A stretch of 64,000 nucleotides of DNA from Treponema pectinovorum (GTDB lineage Bacteria > Spirochaetota > Spirochaetia > Treponematales > Treponemataceae). The notes under the pieces were generated by a model. It had not been told where the DNA came from. It saw only the letters and a list, made by a program, of their open reading frames with translations, and ran no database searches. The stretch covers positions 1 to 64,000 of the forward strand of contig NZ_UFQO01000002.1 in the NCBI RefSeq assembly GCF_900497595.1, written 5' to 3'. The translations under genes and the position numbers were made by a program. Each line of letters starts with the position of its first letter. Within the stretch, counting starts at the first letter, position 1. Below are positions 43,866-53,800 of this stretch, one piece after another.

Positions 43866-45371
43866 TTAAAGTTCACAGATTTTCTCGATAAGTTTTTGTG
43901 GTGTTAAGGCAAAATCGTTTTTTATGCGAGTGCTTGCAAGCGAATGTGCAAGGCTTGCATTTTTTGCAGCGTCTAAACTGTCCCAGCCTTGAGCCAAAAG
44001 CGAACAGATAAGCCCAGAAAGCACATCACCACTTCCACCTTTTGCCAATGAGTTTGAACCGAGCGTGTTTACAAAAAGCAAAGCTTCGTTTTTAGAATAT
44101 CTGCATATAACAGGATTTGAGCCTTTTGCTAAGAGAACTGCACCTTCGTATTTTTCGCAAAATTTTTGTGCAAGTTCAACACGATTTAGGATGCACTCTT
44201 CTATGCTGTACTTTCCTAAAGAACAAATTTCCAAAAGAGAAGAAAATTCCTTTGGATGCGGAGTTAAAACACAACCTTCTGGCCTTTGTTCTAAAATCTG
44301 CGTTATATAAGGGGAATAAAGTATATCGGCATCCAACACAACAGGAATTTTTGGATTATTGATAATAAAATCTACATAAAATTTTATCGTATCTTCGTCA
44401 AAACCAAGTCCCATTCCTAAAGCAAGAGAAGTAATTTTTGAAGGAATTTCTTTAGAAATCAATAATTCTGGTGGAAAAGAAAAATCATTTTCATCTACAA
44501 AATTTTCGTTCCGATTTACAATAGTTACGAGTCCTGCTCCAAAAGAAAAACAAGCCTTTGCGGCGATAATTGCAGCGCCTTTCATCTTTCCACAGGCAAT
44601 GCAAGCACAACCAAAACTACCTTTGTTCACAAAAGTTTTATTTCTATGCGGAAAAATTAAATCGCCTTCTTCTAAAAGATATGTTTTTGAAGGATTTCCT
44701 TTTATTTTGTCGTTTGAATTTTCAGTACAAGTTTCAAAAAGCTCTCTGCTTATTCCAAGATTGCAAAGTTTAATCTTCCCAACATAATCCTTTGCAAAAT
44801 CGCTATGGAGGCAGAGTTTTTGAGCACCCATTGTAACGGTTGAATCTGCACGAAAAACCGACAAAGCGAGGCTTCCGTCCGCTCGAATTCCAGTTGGAAC
44901 ATCGCAGGCAATTTTTAAACAGTTTGAATCGTTAATAAAATCAAGAGCTTTTGCGATGAGTTTACCTGTTTCGTCTAAAAAGTCTCCATAAAAGCCGCTT
45001 CCAAAGATACAATCTACAGCCACATCAAAATCATCTATCCTTTGATTAAAAAAATTCTCTAATTCAATAAATTCAATCCCACAATTTTTTGCACGCTCAA
45101 ATTGAAGTATGCACATATTTGATTTTGGTTTTGCACATTGAACAATTTTTATTGCATAGTCCCCAGAAATTCTTCTTGCAAGCGCATATCCGTCTGCGCC
45201 GTTGTTTCCACCGCCACAAAAAACAAATATTTTTTCGTCATTTTTTGAATTGAGCCTTATTTCACTTTCCAAAGCAGAAGCAGCATTTTCCATCATGACA
45301 TCTTCGGAAAGCAGAAAATTCTTCTGACAAGCAGCGTCCAAAATTCTTGTATCTTTAAAAACTCTTTGCAT
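43866..45371 (-). CDS. nnr: Bifunctional NAD(P)H-hydrate repair enzyme (NnrE-NnrD)
   Basis: 501 residues, the length of the fused enzyme. N-terminal epimerase half (about 1-210, YjeF-N): FVFCGGGNNGADGYALARR, DCIFGSGFYG. C-terminal dehydratase half (about 225-501): LTIVNRN..., VLTPHPKEF, and NSLAKGGSGDVLSGLI, the ADP/ATP-binding signature. It repairs damaged NADHX and NADPHX. Convergent with RluA; single gene. Confidence 0.93.
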   Translation of the reverse strand: MQRVFKDTRILDAACQKNFLLSEDVMMENAASALESEIRLNSKNDEKIFVFCGGGNNGADGYALARRISGDYAIKIVQCAKPKSNMCILQFERAKNCGIEFIELENFFNQRIDDFDVAVDCIFGSGFYGDFLDETGKLIAKALDFINDSNCLKIACDVPTGIRADGSLALSVFRADSTVTMGAQKLCLHSDFAKDYVGKIKLCNLGISRELFETCTENSNDKIKGNPSKTYLLEEGDLIFPHRNKTFVNKGSFGCACIACGKMKGAAIIAAKACFSFGAGLVTIVNRNENFVDENDFSFPPELLISKEIPSKITSLALGMGLGFDEDTIKFYVDFIINNPKIPVVLDADILYSPYITQILEQRPEGCVLTPHPKEFSSLLEICSLGKYSIEECILNRVELAQKFCEKYEGAVLLAKGSNPVICRYSKNEALLFVNTLGSNSLAKGGSGDVLSGLICSLLAQGWDSLDAAKNASLAHSLASTRIKNDFALTPQKLIEKICEL

Positions 45372-45422
45372 ACAAAAAAATTATATCATTTTGCGATATA
45401 AAAAAATCAAATTGAAAATATT

Positions 45423-46793
45423 TTAAATGACTTTTTTGTCTAACCATTTATTGCCCAGAAACCTTACATAAAAAAACACGCCTCGACAAAGCCAGTCGAT
45501 GTACATTCCAGCCCAAACTCCGTATAGAGCGAAATGGGTGTTTTCTGGAAATTTATGCAAAAGCCAATTTGAAATTAAATAACTTCCTAAAACTCTAAAA
45601 AGCCACATGCTTATGTTGGAAACTATCATCGTGTATTTTACGTCGCCTGCGCCCCGCAATATATTTGGGAGGGTAAAACTCATTGGCCATAAAATTATAT
45701 TTGCAATCATGCAACTTCTTATAACAATAACTGCAAGGTCACGAGACGCTTGTGTCAAATTAAAGGCACTTACCAAAAGTGGCGATAGAATGAACATCAG
45801 TCCTGCTGTAAAAAACATACCAGCGTAGGCGATGAACATCATCTTTCTTCCGTAGATTTTTGCCTGTTCTTTTTCGTCTGCTCCAATGCAATGCCCAACT
45901 ATCGTTACGCTCGCTAAACCAATCGCGTTTCCTGGAATATTGGAAAAACTTGCAATCGTATTTGTGATTGCATTTGCCGCAATCGCTACAGTTCCAAAAC
46001 CAGACATAAAAGAATATACGAGGGTTTTTCCGATGTGAAACACGGAATTTTCAATTCCACTTGGAAGCGCAACCTTTAGAATTTTCCCCAAAAGTTTAAA
46101 GTTGAGTTCTGGTTTAAATATTTTTTCTAAATACAGCGGCCATTTTTTTTGATGAAGGATGAACAGCATCATTATTGCTGCAATAATTCTGCTTACAAGC
46201 GTAGAAATTCCAGCCCCTGCAACGCCCATATTAAAACCATAAATTAAAATCGCATTTCCAGTCACATTTGCAAGGTTCATTATAAAACTGACTTTTAAAC
46301 TTATGTTGCTGTTACCCATTGCACGACAAAGCGCCGCACAACTGTTGTATATTCCCAAAACTGGCATGGTCAATAAAATCCATGTAAAATACGTAAGCGC
46401 ATTTTCCATTATGGGTTTTTCGATAGAACCAAAAATCGCAGAAAGAATATGCTGCCTAAACGGGAGGCACACTGCAATGATAAAAAGCCCTGCAACAACG
46501 GAAAGGTTTAAAAGTTGCTTTGCAGAACGGCGTGCTTCATCGTCCTCTTTATGCCCCAGATATTGACTTGCAACAACCGCACCTCCAGTTGCAAAAGCAG
46601 CAAAAAGCTGGATAACAAGTTGCCCTAACTGATCTATAAGGCTAACACCACTTACGCCAGCTTCTCCCACAGAAGAAACCATTATCGTGTCGCAAGCGCC
46701 AATCGTCATAGCCAAAAATTGCTCTACAACCAAAGGCCAAATAAGCTTGTTTAGGAAACTTGAATTAAACATTTGGGAAGGATATTTTCTCAT
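45423..46793 (-). CDS. MATE-family efflux transporter
   Basis: 456 residues with 12 membrane helices, as in MATE/NorM. FLNKLIWPLVVEQFLAMTIG opens the first repeat, and AFATGGAVVASQYLGHKEDDE is the loop that follows helix 2-3. It would use a sodium or proton gradient to export small cations, drugs or other compounds. Substrate unknown. No regulator nearby. Separated from the MscS gene upstream by a terminator-like hairpin. Confidence 0.92.
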   Translation of the reverse strand: MRKYPSQMFNSSFLNKLIWPLVVEQFLAMTIGACDTIMVSSVGEAGVSGVSLIDQLGQLVIQLFAAFATGGAVVASQYLGHKEDDEARRSAKQLLNLSVVAGLFIIAVCLPFRQHILSAIFGSIEKPIMENALTYFTWILLTMPVLGIYNSCAALCRAMGNSNISLKVSFIMNLANVTGNAILIYGFNMGVAGAGISTLVSRIIAAIMMLFILHQKKWPLYLEKIFKPELNFKLLGKILKVALPSGIENSVFHIGKTLVYSFMSGFGTVAIAANAITNTIASFSNIPGNAIGLASVTIVGHCIGADEKEQAKIYGRKMMFIAYAGMFFTAGLMFILSPLLVSAFNLTQASRDLAVIVIRSCMIANIILWPMSFTLPNILRGAGDVKYTMIVSNISMWLFRVLGSYLISNWLLHKFPENTHFALYGVWAGMYIDWLCRGVFFYVRFLGNKWLDKKVI

Positions 46794-46830
46794 TACAGCA
46801 AAGATATTAAAGTTTTATTTCTTTAAATAA

Positions 46831-46894
46831 AAGACAGCCAACATATTATTATTTAGAGCCGATTAAAAACTCTAAAATACTGATAGCCTGTCTT
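46831..46894 (-). terminator. Terminator-like hairpin after MscS
   Basis: Leftward: AAGACAG pairs with CTGTCTT across a 50-base interior that itself contains TAGAG/CTCTA, followed by TTATTT. The left arm overlaps the MscS stop codon. Confidence 0.5.
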
Positions 46895-47774
46895 ATTCTT
46901 CTTGAGGAATTATATTTACATTTGTTCTATTAAATGCGATTGAAATTCCAGCGGCCTTTAAAGAATTGATTGTATTTAAACACACTTCACCTTTTAGTTT
47001 TAAAAAATTAACTCTTTCGCCCCAAACTATAAGGTTCATAGTAACGCCAGTTTCGCTAAGCATTGCGCAAAAAGCCTTTGGCGCATAATCTTCTTCATCG
47101 AGTATTACACTTGGGCAAAGTTTTGGAACTTCCAGCAAAATCTCTATAACTTTATCCAAATCTGCAAAATAATCCACATTAAAACTGAAAACATAGCGTC
47201 TGTGTTTGTGTCCAGAATAGTTTATGAGTTTTGAATTTATTATAGTAGAATTTGGGATTCTAACTTCTTGATTATCCATAGTGCGAATTTTTATAGAAAT
47301 TATGCCGATTCTATCGACAGTGCCAGAAACATCTTCTACTTCAATAAAATCACCGATTTTCATCGCCCTGTCTGTAACGACAAAAATTCCGCTTATAAGA
47401 TTGCTTATGGAAGTTTGAGCCGCAAAACCGATTGCAATTCCGGCAATTCCAGCAGCACCCCAAATTGTGTTCAATTTTATTCCAAACAGACCCAAAATGA
47501 ACATGCTGATTATCGCATAAAAACAATAGCTTATGCCGCGCTCAATCAGCAAAACGGTTTTCTTTTGTAACGATTTTTTTAGCGAACTTGTTACAAAATG
47601 CCTTATCGCCCGATAAATCAACCAAAAAAACAGGATTGAAATAAGGCTTGTTATAATTCTTGTAAGATTTTCTGCTGTAAAATAATTTTTTAATTCATCT
47701 ATGTAAAAGATAGATTTTAAATGGCTTGCTGTATCAAAAGCAAGATTTGAAGAATCCGTCAAATTTTCTTCCAT
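46893..47774 (-). CDS. mscS: MscS-type mechanosensitive channel
   Basis: 293 residues from the ATG at 47774 with GGAG 8 bases upstream. Three membrane helices and the pore helix: IWGAAGIAGIAIGFAAQTSI (glycine/alanine-packed TM3), then SNLISGIFVVTDRAMKIGDF, the MscS beta domain entry, and VRIPNSTIINSKLINYSGHK. It opens on membrane tension to release solutes on hypo-osmotic shock. Confidence 0.94.
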   Translation of the reverse strand: MEENLTDSSNLAFDTASHLKSIFYIDELKNYFTAENLTRIITSLISILFFWLIYRAIRHFVTSSLKKSLQKKTVLLIERGISYCFYAIISMFILGLFGIKLNTIWGAAGIAGIAIGFAAQTSISNLISGIFVVTDRAMKIGDFIEVEDVSGTVDRIGIISIKIRTMDNQEVRIPNSTIINSKLINYSGHKHRRYVFSFNVDYFADLDKVIEILLEVPKLCPSVILDEEDYAPKAFCAMLSETGVTMNLIVWGERVNFLKLKGEVCLNTINSLKAAGISIAFNRTNVNIIPQEE

Positions 47775-47844
47775 AATTTTCTCCAACAAGATTTTTTTAT
47801 AAAGTTATATTCCATTGATACATTTTAAGCGATTTTCATTTTCG

Positions 47845-48483
47845 TTATTGTATCTCATTATGACAGCAGAGGTCATTTAAAATACATTCACTGCATTTTG
47901 GGTTTCTTGCGGTACAGACATACCGTCCGTGCAATAAAAACCAGTGATGCGCCTGCACCATATATTCATCGGGGATTCGCTCCAAAAGGCTCATTTCCAC
48001 CTCTTGAGGATTTTTACCTTGTGCAAGACCAACCTTTGGACAAAATCGCAAAAGGTGAGTATCGACAGGCATTGTGTGTTCACCCCAAATTACATTTAAA
48101 ACAACATTGGCAGTTTTTCTTCCAACGCCTGGCAAGCTCATCAATTTTTCTCTGTCGTGCGGAACTTCGCCACCAAAATCGCTTATCAATTTTTTACAGA
48201 GAGCGATGATATTCTTCGATTTATTTTTCCAAAGTCCAATCGATTTTATGTAGCCAACCAATTTTTCTTCGCCCAAGTCAAGAATCGCTTGAGGATTATC
48301 GGCAATCTTATATAGAGGAGCCGTCGCAATGTTTACAGATTTATCGGTTGCTTGAGCGCTCAAAACGACGGAAACCAAAAGCGTAAACGGATTTACATAT
48401 TCAAGTTCTGCCCGCGGATTTGGATTTGCCTTTTTAAAACGCTCTAAAACTTCAACAATTTGCTCTTTAGTCAAAAGTTTCAT
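47845..48483 (-). CDS. nth: Endonuclease III
   Basis: 212 residues from the ATG at 48483; a TTG two codons earlier is possible. Helix-hairpin-helix LPGVGRKTANVVLNV with catalytic lysine, and catalytic aspartate in PVDTHLLRF. The C-terminal [4Fe-4S] cluster is formed by CTARNPKCSECILNDLC (Cx6Cx2Cx5C). It excises oxidised pyrimidines and cuts the abasic site. Confidence 0.95.
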   Translation of the reverse strand: MKLLTKEQIVEVLERFKKANPNPRAELEYVNPFTLLVSVVLSAQATDKSVNIATAPLYKIADNPQAILDLGEEKLVGYIKSIGLWKNKSKNIIALCKKLISDFGGEVPHDREKLMSLPGVGRKTANVVLNVIWGEHTMPVDTHLLRFCPKVGLAQGKNPQEVEMSLLERIPDEYMVQAHHWFLLHGRYVCTARNPKCSECILNDLCCHNEIQ

Positions 48484-48523
48484 TTTCAATTTTTTTTGGA
48501 TTAGGAAAGCATCTTCGAAAAAA

Positions 48524-49732
48524 TTATTTTAATTCTGCTTTTAGCAAATCAATCTTATCAGTTTGTTCCCAAGAAAATCCTTCTCGACCAAAATGACCGT
48601 AATTTGAAGTTTTTTGATAGATTGGTTTCTTTAAATCCAAAGTCTTAACTATGCCTGCTGGAGTGCAATCAAAAACCTTTTTTACAGCGCTTTCAATTTT
48701 TGAATGTTCAACTTTTTCTGTGCCAAAAGTTTCTATCATTATAGAAACAGGGAACGGAACGCCAATCGCATAGGCAAGTTCAACTTCTGCACGGTCAGCA
48801 AGTTTTGCTGCAACAATATTTTTTGCAATGTAGCGCGCCATATACGCAGCCGAGCGGTCTACTTTTGAAGGGTCTTTACCAGAAAAAGCGCCACCACCAT
48901 GACGACCCATCCCGCCATAAGTGTCTACGATTATTTTTCTTCCTGTAAGGCCTGCATCTCCGTCAGGACCGCCAGTAACGAATTTTCCAGTTGGATTTAT
49001 AAAAAATTTCGTATTGGAGTCGAGCAACCCTGTAGGCTCAAGAACTGGCTTTATTATTTGTTCAATTATTGTTTCTTTTATAGTTTTGTAATCAACATCT
49101 GGATTATGCTGATGAGAAACAACCACTGTGTCTATTCTAACAGGTCTGTGTGTTTCATCATATTCTACAGTAATCTGCGATTTTGCATCTGGACGAAGCC
49201 ATTTTATAGTTCCGTTGTGGCGAAGTTCATTTGCTTTTAAAAGAACCTGATGAGAATAATAAACAGGAGCTGGCATTAAAGCATTTGTATCATTGCAAGC
49301 AAAACCAAACATCATTCCTTGATCTCCTGCCCCCTGCTGACCTTCGTATTCATCAAGACCTTTGCCGACAACACCTTGATTTATATCGGCAGACTGAGCG
49401 TGCATTCGATTCATAAATATGCAATTATTTCCGTCCAAACCAACTTCTTGCGAAGTATAGCCGATATCAACTGCAACTTTACGAGCAATTTTTTCGATAT
49501 TCGCATTTAATTCCGCAAAATCGATATTCTGCTTTTGAAAACCGATTTCGCCACCAACTAATATAAAATCAGTTGTAGAAAAAGTTTCGCATGCAACATG
49601 AACATCTGGATCAAGCGAAATACAATAGTCGAGAATCGCATCCGATATTTGATCGCAAAGTTTATCAGGATGACCTTCGCCCACAGATTCTGATGTAAAA
49701 AGATAGTGATTATTTTTAAGACTAGTACTCAT
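48524..49732 (-). CDS. metK: S-adenosylmethionine synthetase
   Basis: 402 residues. [20 protein letters not shown] opens the ATP-binding part, [12 protein letters not shown] and [19 protein letters not shown] are the two classic MetK signatures, with the P-loop-like segment and magnesium/potassium ligands. It makes S-adenosylmethionine from methionine and ATP. AGGAGG lies 7 bases before the ATG. It lies just upstream of nth on the same strand (41-base gap) and divergent from the CBM48 gene. Confidence 0.97.
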   Translation of the reverse strand: MSTSLKNNHYLFTSESVGEGHPDKLCDQISDAILDYCISLDPDVHVACETFSTTDFILVGGEIGFQKQNIDFAELNANIEKIARKVAVDIGYTSQEVGLDGNNCIFMNRMHAQSADINQGVVGKGLDEYEGQQGAGDQGMMFGFACNDTNALMPAPVYYSHQVLLKANELRHNGTIKWLRPDAKSQITVEYDETHRPVRIDTVVVSHQHNPDVDYKTIKETIIEQIIKPVLEPTGLLDSNTKFFINPTGKFVTGGPDGDAGLTGRKIIVDTYGGMGRHGGGAFSGKDPSKVDRSAAYMARYIAKNIVAAKLADRAEVELAYAIGVPFPVSIMIETFGTEKVEHSKIESAVKKVFDCTPAGIVKTLDLKKPIYQKTSNYGHFGREGFSWEQTDKIDLLKAELK

Positions 49733-49744
49733 ATTCGAGCCTCC

Positions 49745-49815
49745 TTTTTAGCAAGATTTGCCTGCTCTCAAGAACAGGTCTCCGCTCTGCAATTTTGGAT
49801 AAATCGGCGGAAATT
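49745..49815 (-). promoter_or_regulatory. metK 5' leader with stable hairpin
   Basis: On the metK mRNA strand, CCTGTTC-TTGA-GAGCAGG (49761-49778) is a 7-pair stem with a four-base loop, flanked by GCGGAG and GCAAATCTTGC just before the ribosome site AGGAGG. It does not show SAM-I, SAM-II or SMK consensus elements that I can recognise. A cis-regulatory role is possible. Confidence 0.35.
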
Positions 49816-49938
49816 AGACTTGTTTATTAATAATTCTATAATTTATTGGCAAATCTCACAATAACAGCGTATAATTGGGAAAGTTCAGAACATAAAATTA
49901 TTTATTTCTGAAAAAATTATAAAAAAAGGAGATTTTTT

Positions 49939-50331
49939 ATGGCAGTAAAAAAGGATTATTCACCAGACGCCAAAACTTGCAAAGTTACGTTCATCGTAAA
50001 AAAAGAATCATTGCAAGGCGCACAGGGTGTTACAATTGCAGGCGACTTTAACTCTTGGAGCAGTACAGAAACTCCTCTCAAAAAGGAAAAAAATGGTTCA
50101 TTTTCGGTTACATTAGAACTTGAAGCAGGAAAGGAATATCAATATCGATATCTTTTAGATGGCAGCCGTTGGGAAAATGACTGGGATGCAGACAAGTATA
50201 TTCCAGCTCCTTTTTCTAACACAGAAAATTCAGTAGTAGTTTGTATTCCTTCAGATAAAGATTTGAAAAAGACTGAAAAACCAAGAGCTGCATCTAAAAA
50301 AGTTACAACAAAGAAACCTGTAAAAAAATAA
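49939..50331 (+). CDS. Small CBM48/isoamylase early-set domain protein
   Basis: 130 residues. A single immunoglobulin-like glycogen-binding module (about 10-110): VTIAGDFNSWSSTETPL is the CBM48 signature with the key tryptophan, then EYQYRYLLDGSRWENDWDAD. A lysine-rich tail (SKKVTTKKPVKK) ends it. No catalytic domain is attached, so it is probably a polysaccharide-binding accessory or regulator. AAGGAG precedes the ATG. Cytoplasmic: no signal peptide. Confidence 0.85.
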   Translation: MAVKKDYSPDAKTCKVTFIVKKESLQGAQGVTIAGDFNSWSSTETPLKKEKNGSFSVTLELEAGKEYQYRYLLDGSRWENDWDADKYIPAPFSNTENSVVVCIPSDKDLKKTEKPRAASKKVTTKKPVKK

Positions 50332-50333
50332 AA

Positions 50334-50702
50334 TTATTTTTTGTCGCTACCAAGCCATAAGGCAAGAACTTTGGCCATCGCTTCAGGATCGGTAGAGGCA
50401 ATATTTCTCACGTTTTGAGCGGTTCCCTCGCTGGTCTTTAAAAGTCCAGTATGAGGAACTTCTCTATATATTCCCCGCAATTCACCATATCTTTTAAATT
50501 CTTCTAAAACGGCAAGCTCTCGATTAACCTGAGTGCTATCATTTGGGTCGTAAACTTTATCGCCATAACCTCGAACAGATTTCATCGCTTTTTTTATTTT
50601 ATTCATCTGCTCGGACGAAAGTTTTAATCTATCCAAAACTGCCTCGCTTGCACCATTCCCCAATTCGCCAAGCAAAATCGCAATTTTTTCATATCCAGTC
50701 AT
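50334..50702 (-). CDS. Small FliG N-terminal-like protein with FliF C-terminal-like tail
   Basis: 122 residues from the ATG at 50702, chosen because GTGGAGGCGAT lies just before it. Residues 1-80 resemble the FliG N-terminal domain: TGYEKIAILLGELGNGASEA, VLDRLKLSSEQMNKIKKAM, and LAVLEEFKRYGELRGI. The last 25 residues, AQNVRNIASTDPEAMAKVLA plus LWL, look like the FliF C-terminal segment that binds FliG. A full FliG (about 340 residues) is not present here. It may be a flagellar C-ring assembly factor or a competitor of that interface. The 2-base gap after the CBM48 gene is convergent. Confidence 0.6.
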   Translation of the reverse strand: MTGYEKIAILLGELGNGASEAVLDRLKLSSEQMNKIKKAMKSVRGYGDKVYDPNDSTQVNRELAVLEEFKRYGELRGIYREVPHTGLLKTSEGTAQNVRNIASTDPEAMAKVLALWLGSDKK

Positions 50703-50841
50703 ATCGCCTCCACACCTGAACAAAAGTATAAAAAATATACGACTTTGTGTCATCGGGCGGTAAAATATGTTAAAAGATTGTATAAAAAAATCTGAGTGTC
50801 ATTAACCAGCTCCAGTTTTCTTTCGCAATATCTATCTTTCC

Positions 50842-53800
50842 TTATGGAACGTAGATTACTTCTCGCGGTTTTGAGCCGTTTTGTGGTCCTACAATTCCCC
50901 TGTCTTCCATTTCTTCTACGAGTCTTGCAGCGCGGTTGTATCCTATTTTCAATCTCCTTTGCAGATACGAAGCGCTCGCTTTTCCAGACTGCATTACAAT
51001 TTCCAGCGCCTGGTCATAAAGCGAATCTTCGCCATCGCTAAAAAGTGCTAAATTTTGGTCGCTATCATCTTCATCTTCAACAAAAATTTCATCATCAATG
51101 TAATCTGGCTCGCCATACTGTTTTACACATTCAACAACTTTTTCAACTTCATCATCGCTTACCAAAGTTCCTTGAATACGAACTGGGAACGGATCTGTCG
51201 CACTTGCATAAAGCATATCGCCTTTGCCTAAAAGTTTTTCTGCACCAATTTGGTCTATTATTATGTTGGAATCCGTGCGACTTGCAACCATAAATGCGAT
51301 TCTGCTCGGGATATTTGCTTTTATAAGGCCAGTAATAACATTTACAGAAGGTCTTTGAGTAGCCAAAACAAGATGAATTCCTACAGCACGGCTCATAGCA
51401 GCCAAACGAGCAACATTTGATTCAAGTTCTTTCCCAGTGGTAGCCATCAAATCCGCAAATTCATCAATTATTATGACGATGTAAGGCAGTTTTTCCTGCA
51501 TCAATTTTCTTTCGCTTATTCTCCTGTTATAACTTGTAATATCGCGTACTCCCATATTATCCAAAAGTGCATAGCGTCTTTCCATTTCGCAAATGCAATA
51601 TTGCAACGCTTGCAATGCTTTTTTTGGTTCTGTGATTACCGGAGTTAAAAGATGAGGAATGTCGTTGTAAAGTTTTAATTCAACAACCTTTGGATCGATT
51701 AAAATCAATTTAACTTGAGCAGGATTTCTCTTATATAAAATAGAAAGAATAAGGCTGTTTACGCAAACGGATTTTCCAGAACCAGTTGAACCTGCAATCA
51801 AAAGATGTGGCGTTTTTGCCAAATCTATAACTTGAGGTTCGCCAGAAATATCTTTTCCTAAAATCACGGGAATTGCCATCTTATCAAAAAGCGTATTTTT
51901 ATTTTCGAGGATTTCTCTAAAACTTACGATTGCACGAGTTTTATTAGGAATTTCAATGCCAACTGCACTTTTTCCGGGAATTGGCGAAACTATACGCACA
52001 GAAATTGCAGCAAGCCTGAGCGCAATGTTATCTTGCAGCGAGCGAATTTTATTGACGTTCACACCAGGAGCAGGCAAAACTTCGAACATTGTTACAACAG
52101 GTCCTTTTCTAATTCCTGTAACTTCGACTTCTATGTTAAATTCTGCCAAAGTCTGTTTTAAATCTAACGCCTTTTTTCTAGTTGCCTCGTCTATAATCCA
52201 ATATTCTCCGTTATCATAAGTTTGAAGAATCCCCTCAATTGGAATTTTGTAGTTGATAAGATTTTTTTTAGGAAGAGATTTTTTTTCTACAGCAACCGCT
52301 TTTTGTGCAAACGAAAGTGGAGTTGAATCTTTTTTTGCCATCGCAATTTCTTCAAAAGAATTATCTTTTATATCAAGAGGAACCGCAGTTCCGTACGGAA
52401 GTCCATTGCAATCGACAACTGGAGCAGCAGTCGGGTCAAATTCAAGATTTTCGAGTGCTGAATTTTTATTTTTTGAAGTAGAACTTTCTGCAAGCGTTTC
52501 TCTATCAGAAATGCCGGTGTTTTTACCCCCATTTCCGTCGCCAAAACTGTTTGACTGACCAGCGGTTTTGCTCAAAACAGGATTTTTTTCTGCATCGCTT
52601 CTCATCTGCTCAAATATGGATTCAAAACTGCTGTTTCGTTTTTCAACAAAATTCAAAAGGTCATCATTCCCATCGGAATTTTCAATTTCTACATCATCTC
52701 CAAAACCGTCTTCGCCTTTTGCAACTTCATCATTGTAAAAATCCAAATCGCTAAAATCGTCCAAAGTCTCAGTATTTTCTGAAACTCCTTTTTCATAGTC
52801 GTTTTCGGCATCAATTTCATCATTCGTATTGTTTATATTTTCATCGCAAACTTCATCGCTTTTATCACTTATATTTGCATTTTCCCCATCTTCTACATCG
52901 CTTTTTTCTTCAGTTTCGTCTTCTAAAAAAACTCCGTCGCTTTTTACCTGCTCATCGCTTACGATATTTTCTTCGGTAAAATCAGAGTCGCCGTTCAAAC
53001 AAGAACTTTGAGATTTTAAAAATTCATCACCATTAGGCTCTGCTTTATAAGAAAAATCTTCAAACAAAAAATTTTCTGTATTTTCGCCCGGATTTTCTTC
53101 CGCATTTTCACCCGAACTTGATTCTGTATTTTCCGCAGTTCCGCCCGATTTTGTATCTTCGACTGCATCATCGTTTTCGCCACTATTTTCATCATCTGCG
53201 TTTTTAGGAACAAAAGTTTCGCTCGTTTCGCCTATCAAAAGCTCGCTAAATTTTTCTTCTTTATCCTGCTCATCAAAAATATTTTCAAACGGATTTTTTT
53301 CTATATTATTTTCGCCACTGCCAATAGAATTTTTTTTAGGCAAAATTTGCTCTTCGCCAGCAATATCTTTTTCGCCTTCAACAATCGATTCGTTTAATAA
53401 ATTATCATTCGCCTTTTTCCCACCAGATATTTCTTCGCCAGCAACGCCAGAATCCGCAGTTCCATCACCAACATTCGCATTTGCATTTTCATCACCAAAA
53501 TCGGCGTTTCCGTCATTTGCACTTTTATCGTTTGCATTTTCATCACGCAAATTTTTCTCGGTTAATCCGCCATTTTTTTTCTGCAAAATTGAAGATTCAA
53601 CCGCTTCGCCGATTATCGAAAAAATCAAATATTCAACTGCAACAATAATTCCGCCAGTAAACAAAGACGCAGCAAGCTTCATAGCCAGAATATCGCCACT
53701 ATCGTTTGCAATAAAAATCCTGCAAAGGTGTTCCAAAGCGTCCAAAGTAAAAAACGGAACGATTGAACCTAAAAGCAAAACTCCATTTCGTACCCTCCAT

